From: Bacteroidales bacterium
GTDB taxonomy: Bacteria; Bacteroidota; Bacteroidia; Bacteroidales; Dysgonomonadaceae
Direction of reading: 5' to 3'
DNA: 36,597 nt
Assembly (NCBI GenBank): GCA_012513315.1
Contig: JAAZCL010000346.1
Location: 1-36,597 of the forward strand
Part shown: piece after piece, positions 30,326 to 36,597 of the stretch
Layout: every line of letters begins with the position of its first letter
Numbering within the stretch: the stretch's first letter is position 1
Made by a program: the position numbers and the translations under genes
Notes under the pieces: model-generated
What the model was told of the DNA's origin: nothing
The model's input: only the letters and a program-made list of their open reading frames with translations
Databases searched by the model: none

Positions 30326-31834
30326 TTATTCTATACCAGCCTTTTCATAAGATATGCCAAGAGCATCAGCCACACCTCTTCCGTATGCAGGATCAGCTTT
30401 GTAGCAGTTGCCAATGTGACGAATTTTAATTATTTCATCACTGTCGCCCATGTTACGTGCTGTATTTCCAAACAAACGCTGTTGAGCTTCATGATCCATT
30501 AATCTAAATAATTTGCCAGGTTGCTCGTAATAATTGTCGTCATCTTCACGGAAATCCCAACGCTTAATATCGCCGTTAACTTTCTCAACAGGTTCATTAT
30601 GTTCGGGTTGCTCATTCCATACACTATAACTGTTGGGTTCATAATGAAGTGTAGCTCCCTGATTACCATCTACTCGCATTTGACCGTCGCGATGGAAGGA
30701 GTTGTATCTACTATCCGTTACGCCTTTTGGTTGGTTCACAGGAATTTGATGATGATTTACACCAAGTCGATATCGCTGTGCATCACCATACGAGAAAAGT
30801 CTACCCTGTAGCATTCTGTCAGGCGAAAAGCTAATTCCCGGAACCACATTAGCGGGATTAAAAGCAACTTGTTCAACATCCTGAAAATAGTTGTCTGGAT
30901 TACGATTCAACTCAAACTCTCCAACGGGGATTAGTGGAAAATCGCTTTTATACCAAACTTTTGTAAGATCAAACGGATTGTAAGGCATATTATTAGCCTG
31001 TTCTTCAGTCATAATTTGAATGTACATTTTCCATTTTGGGAAATCGCCATTTCCAATTGCCTCAAATAGGTCGCGCTGATTACTCTCACGATCGTGTCCA
31101 ACAATTTCAGCTGCTTCAGCATCTGTGAGGTTTTCAATACCCTGTTGTGTTACAAAGTGAAATTTCACCCAATGTCTTTTATTATCTGCATTAATAAAGC
31201 TGAAAGTATGACTTCCGAATCCATGCATATTGCGGAAGCTTCTAGGAATTCCCCTGTCGCTCATAGTTATAGTTACCTGATGAAGTGCTTCGGGCAAGCT
31301 CGACCAAAAATCCCAGTTGTTATTGGGGCTACGAAGGTTAGTATACGGATCGCGCTTAACAGCATGATTTAGATCTGGGAATTTTAATGGATCGCGGAAA
31401 AAGAATACAGGTGTATTATTTCCAGCGAGGTCCCAGTTTCCCTCCTCGGTATAAAATTTCATTGCAAAACCACGAATATCACGTTCGGCATCTGCAGCAC
31501 CTCTTTCTCCTGCAACAGTTGAAAAGCGTACAAACATTTCAGTTTCTTTTCCAACTTCAGAGAATATTTTTGCTTTTGTATACTGAGTAATATCGTGTGT
31601 TACTCTAAAAGTACCAAATGCGCCAGAGCCCTTTGCATGCATTCGTCTTTCAGGTATCACTTCACGATCGAAGTGAGCAAGTTTCTCTAAAAACCAAACA
31701 TCCTGTAGCATCATAGGTCCACGAGGTCCGGCTGTCATAGAATCCTGATTATTACCTACCGGTGCACCGGCAACAGTGGTTAATTTCTGTTGATTCTTTT
31801 TGTTTTTCTGTTTCTTAATTTCTTCTGCGTTCAT
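30326..31834 (-). CDS. katA: Heme catalase KatA (small-subunit monofunctional type)
   Basis: Disproportionates hydrogen peroxide to water and oxygen in the cytosol. It is 502 aa, the small-subunit clade length. The N-terminus is lysine-rich. The active-site signature [20 protein letters not shown] holds the distal His66, and the distal Asn lies in [14 protein letters not shown] (residues 139/140). The heme-ligand signature [14 protein letters not shown] carries the proximal Tyr349. A catalase together with DsbD points to a strain that meets oxygen or peroxide. No clear promoter box is visible upstream, only TATCTTTA; OxyR control would be expected in Bacteroidales but is not demonstrated here. 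Confidence 0.97.
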   Translation of the reverse strand: MNAEEIKKQKNKKNQQKLTTVAGAPVGNNQDSMTAGPRGPMMLQDVWFLEKLAHFDREVIPERRMHAKGSGAFGTFRVTHDITQYTKAKIFSEVGKETEMFVRFSTVAGERGAADAERDIRGFAMKFYTEEGNWDLAGNNTPVFFFRDPLKFPDLNHAVKRDPYTNLRSPNNNWDFWSSLPEALHQVTITMSDRGIPRSFRNMHGFGSHTFSFINADNKRHWVKFHFVTQQGIENLTDAEAAEIVGHDRESNQRDLFEAIGNGDFPKWKMYIQIMTEEQANNMPYNPFDLTKVWYKSDFPLIPVGEFELNRNPDNYFQDVEQVAFNPANVVPGISFSPDRMLQGRLFSYGDAQRYRLGVNHHQIPVNQPKGVTDSRYNSFHRDGQMRVDGNQGATLHYEPNSYSVWNEQPEHNEPVEKVNGDIKRWDFREDDDNYYEQPGKLFRLMDHEAQQRLFGNTARNMGDSDEIIKIRHIGNCYKADPAYGRGVADALGISYEKAGIE

Positions 31835-31933
31835 AAAATTAATTTAAATGTTTTCTAACATCTTTTTCCTACTAATGTATCAAGTGTTTTATATTTTGCA
31901 TTAAAGATAAATTAAATTCGTATATATAGCAAC

Positions 31934-31972
31934 GAAAACTAGTTGAATTATGAAGAAGAAAAAGTTTTCAAC
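31934..31972. repeat. Imperfect inverted repeats in the katA/dnaB divergent region
   Basis: GAAAACT (31934-31940) with AGTTTTC (31963-31969), and GTTGAA (31942-31947) with TTCAAC (31967-31972). They overlap on the right side, so only one pairing can form at a time. They lie about 100 nt from each gene. A regulatory role is only a possibility. Confidence 0.3.
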
Positions 31973-32011
31973 ATCTTTGTTCATAACTTTTGTGTAACTA
32001 TCATTCATAAA

Positions 32012-32045
32012 ATTGAGCTTTCAAATAAATTACTGTCTAACTTTA
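32012..32045 (+). promoter_or_regulatory. Candidate promoter of dnaB
   Basis: ATTG (32012-32015), 22 nt, TAACTTTA (32038-32045); each box is one base off consensus. The -7 box ends 27 nt before the ATG. Confidence 0.35.
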
Positions 32046-32072
32046 CAGACATAAAAGATAAAACGTAAATAA

Positions 32073-33608
32073 ATGGAGAAACAGAGAAGAAAATCTTCAG
32101 TAAAAGTTGTAGAGAAAACTGTCACAGCCCCCGAAATTGGTAAATTGCCTCCTCAGGCACGAGAACTGGAGGAAGCTGTTTTAGGTGCCTTGATGCTAGA
32201 AAAAGATGCTTATTCAATTGTTGGTGAGATATTAAAACCCGAGAGTTTTTACGACCCCGCTCATCAACTTGTATATGGTGCTATTCAAGGATTGTCTATG
32301 CAGCAAAAGCCTGTTGATGTGCTCACTGTTGTTGAAGAACTTAAGCGTAGAGGAGAACTTGAACCAGCTGGCGGGGCTTTGTATATTGCAGAGCTGTCAG
32401 AAAAGGTTGCATCAGCGGCTCATATTGAGTATCATTCGCGAATTATTGCACAGAAATATCTTGCTCGTGAACTAATATCATTCTCATCAGAGATTTCGCA
32501 AAATGCATTTGATGAAACAGTTGACGTAGATGATTTGATGCAAGAAACAGAGGGGAAGCTTTTTGAAATTTCACAACGAAATGTCAAGAAAGATGTTATC
32601 CAAATCAACCCTGTAATTAAAGAAGCACTAGAAAACATACAAATTGCTGCAAACAGAAAAGACGGGATGAGTGGTCTTCCTAACGGTTTTAAGGAGTTAG
32701 ATGACCTAACCTCAGGATGGCAAAAATCGGACTTAATTATTATTGCTGCAAGGCCTGCCATGGGTAAAACGGCATTAGTACTTTCTATGGCTAAGAATAT
32801 CGCTCTGGATTTTGAGCAACCAATTGCAATTTTTTCTCTTGAGATGTCGAATGTGCAGTTGGTAAACCGATTGATAGTAAATGTTTGTCAGATAAAGGGA
32901 GAGAGTATAAAGAGCGGGCGCCTGTCGGATGATGAATGGGAGCGCCTAGACAAAAATCATAAGTTGCTATATAATTCACCTATCTATATTGATGACACAC
33001 CTAGTTTGTCGGTCTTCGAGCTTCGAACTAAAGCCAGGCGTCTAGTTAGAGAACATCATGTTAAAGCTCTCATCATCGACTACCTTCAATTAATGAATGC
33101 TAGTGGCATGAGTTTTGGGAGTCGCGAGCAGGAAGTAAGTATGATTTCTCGTTCTCTTAAAGGTTTGGCAAAAGAGTTGAATATTCCCGTCATAGCACTA
33201 TCTCAGTTGAACCGTGGAGTAGAAAGTCGTGTAGGCAACGAAGGTAAACGTCCACAACTGTCAGACCTTCGTGAGTCGGGTGCAATTGAGCAAGATGCCG
33301 ATATAGTATGCTTTATTCACCGACCAGAGTATTATAGAATTACAGAAGATGAAAGTGGAAATTCTTTAGTTGGAATTGCAGAAATTATTATAGCAAAACA
33401 TCGTAATGGCCCCACCGGTATAGCTCATATGAAATTTGATAATGAATATGCGAGGTTTCAAAATATAGATGAGTTTTCAGTAAGTCGCAATTATGTTGAA
33501 ATGCCATCTAAAATGAATAGAAACAGTAAATCTTCTGATTTTAATGTAGATACATCCTCCGTTTCATCGGACTTCTTATCAAACAATAAAGATCCGTTAC
33601 CGTTCTAA
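32073..33608 (+). CDS. dnaB: Replicative DNA helicase DnaB
   Basis: Hexameric 5'-3' helicase at the replication fork. It is 511 aa. The N-terminal domain (about 24-125) starts [19 protein letters not shown]. A linker helix region leads to the RecA-like domain (about 195-470): [20 protein letters not shown], Walker [11 protein letters not shown] (226-235, Lys232), [13 protein letters not shown], Walker B [10 protein letters not shown] and the [27 protein letters not shown] block. There is no intein interruption. The tail (475-511) is Ser/Asn-rich and probably disordered. It is a chromosomal-type DnaB without phage genes nearby. Confidence 0.97.
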   Translation: [511 protein letters not shown]

Positions 33609-33685
33609 AAACAGCTCACTAGTGACATGAAACAGTATCCATTAAACTCGAAATAGAACCATAATTGTGTTTAAATTGTTCTAAA

Positions 33686-33700
33686 TACTGTCAAACAGTA
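33686..33700. repeat. Perfect 6-3-6 palindrome TACTGT-CAA-ACAGTA
   Basis: Located 43 bp upstream of the -7 box of the LysM gene. A second AAACAGTA half-like sequence occurs at 33630-33637. An operator-like site, unproven. Confidence 0.4.
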
Positions 33701-33743
33701 ATTAAGATACAATATGTAACAGCATAATTGTAAATAATATTGC

Positions 33744-33751
33744 TAATTTTG
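33744..33751 (+). promoter_or_regulatory. Bacteroidetes -7 element upstream of the LysM gene
   Basis: TAATTTTG matches TAnnTTTG, 45 nt before the ATG at 33797. No good -33 box at the expected spacing. Confidence 0.5.
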
Positions 33752-33796
33752 TGCGTTAAAAATTGTATACAACAGTTCTTATAAATATAATTAAAG

Positions 33797-35824
33797 ATGG
33801 TCAACTCCCAATTAATGAGCAAGATATATTCCTTTTTGTTTTTGTTTTTTCTATTACTTAGTAACATAGAAGCACAAACTTTGCCGTATGAAACAGTTAC
33901 AGTAGAAGGTAAGTCTTTTTACAAATACAGAGTACAGTCTGGAGAAGGATTATATGCCATATCACGCACTTTTTCTGTTTCTGTTGCAGATATTATAAGG
34001 AGTAACCCCGGTTCTAACCAAGGTTTACAAAATGGTCAAGAGTTACTAATACCTATTGCAGGTAATGTTACAACAACAGAAAATGTTAGTAGTTCTTCTC
34101 CTCTTGTACCATTAAGTGCAGTAACTCCCACTACTAATCAAGGGGGACTTGTTGATCAGAATATTAATTTCAACCATACTGTTGTAAGTGGAGAAACAGT
34201 TTATAGTATATCTAAAATGTATAATACTTCAGTTGATGATATATATCGATTGAACCCATCATCTAAGGAGGGTATAGGAGTTGGAGAGGTGTTGATAATT
34301 CCACAAAGAAGAGTAATAAGTAAAGTAAAAGAAGAAAATTATCGTTACCACACAATTCTTCCCAAAGAGACACTATATTCTGTGTCAAAGACATATTCTC
34401 TTAAGCCTGAGGATATTATGGAGGCGAATCCTGGACTATCAATTGAAACATTTCAGATAGGTAAAACAATACGAGTTCCTTTTTTTGAATCATACCAGGT
34501 AATCACTCCATATGAGACTCAAACTACAGAAATAACACATAAAGTAAGCAGGGGAGAAACGCTTTATAGTATTTCTCGCAGATATAATGTAGACGTAAAT
34601 GCAATTGTAAATGAAAATCCTATGTTAGCCGGAGGATTGAAGCCAAACATGGAGTTGATAATACCGGTAAAACGAAGCTCACTTGAGGCCACCACCGAGC
34701 GTGTAGAAAATGATTTTAATAGCATTCTTAATCAAAGGACAAGCCCAGAACGAGTTGGAGTAAATAAAATTGGACTATTACTGCCTTTATTAGATGAAAG
34801 CGGGGGTGCTCACTTAAGGTTGCAAGAATATTATGAAGGATTTTTACTTGCTGTTGAGGAAATGAAAAACCGAGGCGCTAATCTAGAGTTGTACGTCTTT
34901 GAGATAGGAAAAGGCAATGATACGAAAAAACTAGAGAGCTTATTGCAGACTTTAGAAATGCAGTCACTTAATTTAATAATTGGGGGAGTTAACGATGCTC
35001 AGATAAGAATCTTGTCCGACTTCTCAAAAGAGCGCAACATGAAATATGTTGTTCCATTTTCTCAGAGTAATGGCGAAATACTTAACAACGGCAATATTTT
35101 TCAAGTAAATCCACTTCCCAAGTCCCAACTTGATAAAGCATCAGCATCTTTTATAAATAATTTCAGAAACTCTAATATTATTTTTGTGAGTGGAGGACAA
35201 AACGATAAGATGGATTTCCTTTCTCAACTTCAAAACACTTTAAGGAGCTATAATATCAATTACGAAACCATTAGTAATACAAGCACTCTTGATAGCACTC
35301 TTCTATCATTATTAAAATCGACAGGAGAAAATATAATTATACCAACCAGTGGCGATATGAATACGCTTTCAAGACTTATTGATGAGTTGAAAGAGGTACA
35401 GGAAACAAATCCAGAGCTTCAAATTCGTCTTTTCGGATATCCCGAGTGGCAAACATATAATAGTCTTATAAATGATTACCATCACTTTGGAACGTATATT
35501 TATTCACCCTTCTATGTCAATGAAAATAGCAATGAAGTAAGAGCCTTTAAAACTAAATTCCAAAAATTGTATGACCGTGATCTTTTAGATACCAACCCAG
35601 GTTATGGAATGTGGGGATACGATACTGGCCTGTTTTTCTTAACTGCTTTACATCAGTATGGCGCTAACTTCGAGCAGAATGTAGATAGAGTAAAAGTCAG
35701 TTCTCTTCAGTTTCCCTTCAATTTCGAACGACTTAGTAATTGGGGTGGATTCTTCAATACTGGCCTCTATCTCATTAATTATGATACCAATGGAAGAGTA
35801 ACAAAAATGGATATAAGTAGATGA
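33797..35824 (+). CDS. Secreted four-LysM protein with a C-terminal type I periplasmic-binding-protein domain
   Basis: A 675-aa exported protein. The signal peptide is clear from residue 7 (MSKIYSFLFLFFLLLSNIEA), so ATG 33815 is an alternative start. Four LysM peptidoglycan-binding repeats lie at about 43-86 (VQSGEGLYAISRTF), 127-169 (VVSGETVYSISKMY), 184-228 (LPKETLYSVSKTY) and 248-290 (VSRGETLYSISRRY). Residues 323-675 form a leucine-binding/type I periplasmic-binding fold (NKIGLLLPLLDESGG, LQEYYEGFLLAVEEMK, NLIIGGVNDAQ, GYGMWGYDTGLFFL). The closest analogy is LpoA, the outer-membrane activator of PBP1A, whose C-terminal half has this fold. A role in cell-wall synthesis or sensing is inferred. 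Its stop overlaps the next start (ATGA). Confidence 0.9.
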   Translation: MVNSQLMSKIYSFLFLFFLLLSNIEAQTLPYETVTVEGKSFYKYRVQSGEGLYAISRTFSVSVADIIRSNPGSNQGLQNGQELLIPIAGNVTTTENVSSSSPLVPLSAVTPTTNQGGLVDQNINFNHTVVSGETVYSISKMYNTSVDDIYRLNPSSKEGIGVGEVLIIPQRRVISKVKEENYRYHTILPKETLYSVSKTYSLKPEDIMEANPGLSIETFQIGKTIRVPFFESYQVITPYETQTTEITHKVSRGETLYSISRRYNVDVNAIVNENPMLAGGLKPNMELIIPVKRSSLEATTERVENDFNSILNQRTSPERVGVNKIGLLLPLLDESGGAHLRLQEYYEGFLLAVEEMKNRGANLELYVFEIGKGNDTKKLESLLQTLEMQSLNLIIGGVNDAQIRILSDFSKERNMKYVVPFSQSNGEILNNGNIFQVNPLPKSQLDKASASFINNFRNSNIIFVSGGQNDKMDFLSQLQNTLRSYNINYETISNTSTLDSTLLSLLKSTGENIIIPTSGDMNTLSRLIDELKEVQETNPELQIRLFGYPEWQTYNSLINDYHHFGTYIYSPFYVNENSNEVRAFKTKFQKLYDRDLLDTNPGYGMWGYDTGLFFLTALHQYGANFEQNVDRVKVSSLQFPFNFERLSNWGGFFNTGLYLINYDTNGRVTKMDISR

Positions 35825-36516
35825 AAAAATTTATTTTAGTACTAATAATTTAATTCTTAAGATTCAGTAGTTTATTTGCTCAAAAAAAAGTATTTGATAA
35901 TGAGCTTTACATTGGAATTGGAGGCGGAGCCTATGCGTCAAGCGTAGATTTTGTACCTAGTATTCCGCAGAATCAGAAAATCGATTTTTTTGGAGGTTTA
36001 TCAGCAAAGTATATTACTCAAAACCACCTTGGACTAATTATTGAGGCTAATTATTCGCGCCGAGGTTGGGAAGAAGAGTATGATGCTGAATCAGATTTTT
36101 CATATAGCAGAACATTAAATTACATAGAGGTACCATTTATGACCCATATATACTTTGGAGATAAAACACGCTTTATAATAAACGTGGGTCCACAAATCGG
36201 TTATTTATTTAATGACAAACAGGATATGAGCAGTGCCCTTGCCGCAGATGTAGAAGCCCGCCAATCAGTAGATCCTAACGCACCTATTGGTGTTCAGTAT
36301 AGCCCATTCGATCAGTTAAACAAATTCGATTATGGTATCGTAGGTGGCATAGGTATGACATTACAAACAGGAGTGGGAAATTTTGACCTTGAAGGACGCT
36401 ACTATTTTGGTTTGGGAGATGTTTTCGAAAGTCGCCGTAGTCAAAACGCATATTTCGGTCGTTCTGCCCATCGCTTATTTGAAGCCAAGCTCACCTATTA
36501 CATAAAGGCTAAGTAA
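35821..36516 (+). pseudogene. PorT-type outer-membrane beta-barrel gene with an ochre codon in its signal peptide
   Basis: The frame from ATG 35821 reads MKKFILVLII, then TAA (35851-35853), then FLRFSSLFAQKKVFDNELYI and onward without further stops to TAA at 36514-36516, 231 codons if the stop is ignored. The pieces on each side are exactly the two halves of a signal peptide ending in FAQ, so one base created the stop. The mature part is a 200-residue barrel (ELYIGIGGGAYASS, GLIIEANYSRRGWEEE, YIEVPFMTHIYFG, FIINVGPQIGYLF, FDLEGRYYFGLGD) of the PorT/outer-membrane beta-barrel family. The first internal ATG (36139) would remove the signal and several strands, so it cannot give a working protein. 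The ATGA overlap with the LysM gene fixes the original start. Confidence 0.8.
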
Positions 36517-36597
36517 AAGACTACTCTGTTTCTTATATTATTTCATTCTTGCTACATTATTAATTTACACTTTCCTCACTCTTACATTATACTTATG

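Noticed and set aside
32073-33608. DnaB as a phage or plasmid helicase, or intein-containing
   Set aside because: Length and motifs are those of a chromosomal DnaB with no insertion, and no phage genes surround it.
36139-36516. 125-aa protein starting at the internal ATG 36139
   Set aside because: The same frame continues upstream to a signal peptide at 35821, interrupted by one TAA; the internal start would give a barrel fragment without signal or first strands.
36595-36597. ATG at the very end of the window
   Set aside because: Three bases cannot support a gene call; 36517-36597 otherwise shows only AT-rich spacer.

Overview
The window is a stretch of AT-rich chromosome from a Bacteroidota bacterium, most likely order Bacteroidales (a Dysgonomonadaceae/Porphyromonadaceae-type genome is my best guess). 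Three things support this. Promoters read as TTTG, about 20 nt, then TAnnTTTG, the Bacteroidetes sigma-ABfr consensus, and starts lack strong Shine-Dalgarno sequences. The gene set is Bacteroidales-like: sppA-lpxK-punA-thiL, a PorT-type barrel, a DUF2156/GNAT pair and a B12-dependent metH next to smpB. There are no transposases, phage genes or CRISPR arrays; nearly all of it is core chromosome.

Layout. 1-1949: end of an upstream unit, its terminator, then a DUF2156 and a GNAT acyltransferase-like gene. 1972-3729 (minus): rsmA-corA. 3819-10671 (plus): a tightly packed run of flippase-like membrane protein, pepD, flavodoxin-like protein, 72-aa membrane protein, secreted S8 protease, xseA, xseB and ispD. 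10795-11268: an Lrp/AsnC regulator with its own promoter and terminator. 11659-11731 (minus): tRNA-Phe(GAA). 11828-16605 (minus): sppA-lpxK-punA, a terminator, then thiL. 16697-19509 (plus): a self-contained ECF sigma factor / dual-membrane anti-sigma-like barrel / lipoprotein operon. 19546-21568: Yip1-like protein, smpB and a nucleoside-recognition (Gate) gene cut in two by an in-frame amber codon. 21716-27257: metH, a threonine-aldolase-like PLP enzyme and a UPF0316 membrane protein. 27259-31834 (minus): mazG, dsbD, katA. 32073-36516 (plus): dnaB, a four-LysM plus periplasmic-binding-protein fusion, and a PorT-type barrel gene with an ochre codon in its signal peptide.

The most interesting locus is the sigma operon. 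Its second protein has a short cytoplasmic N-terminus, one inner-membrane helix, a long acidic low-complexity periplasmic linker and a C-terminal outer-membrane barrel. This matches the dual-membrane-spanning anti-sigma (Dma) architecture described in Bacteroides thetaiotaomicron, where such a protein controls outer-membrane vesiculation through a NigD lipoprotein; here the third gene is also a lipoprotein. Two further points deserve checking: the window has two otherwise intact genes each interrupted by a single in-frame stop (21182-21184 and 35851-35853), and the LysM/periplasmic-binding fusion is translationally coupled to the second of these.

All calls come from reading the sequence and from remembered family knowledge; no searches were run.
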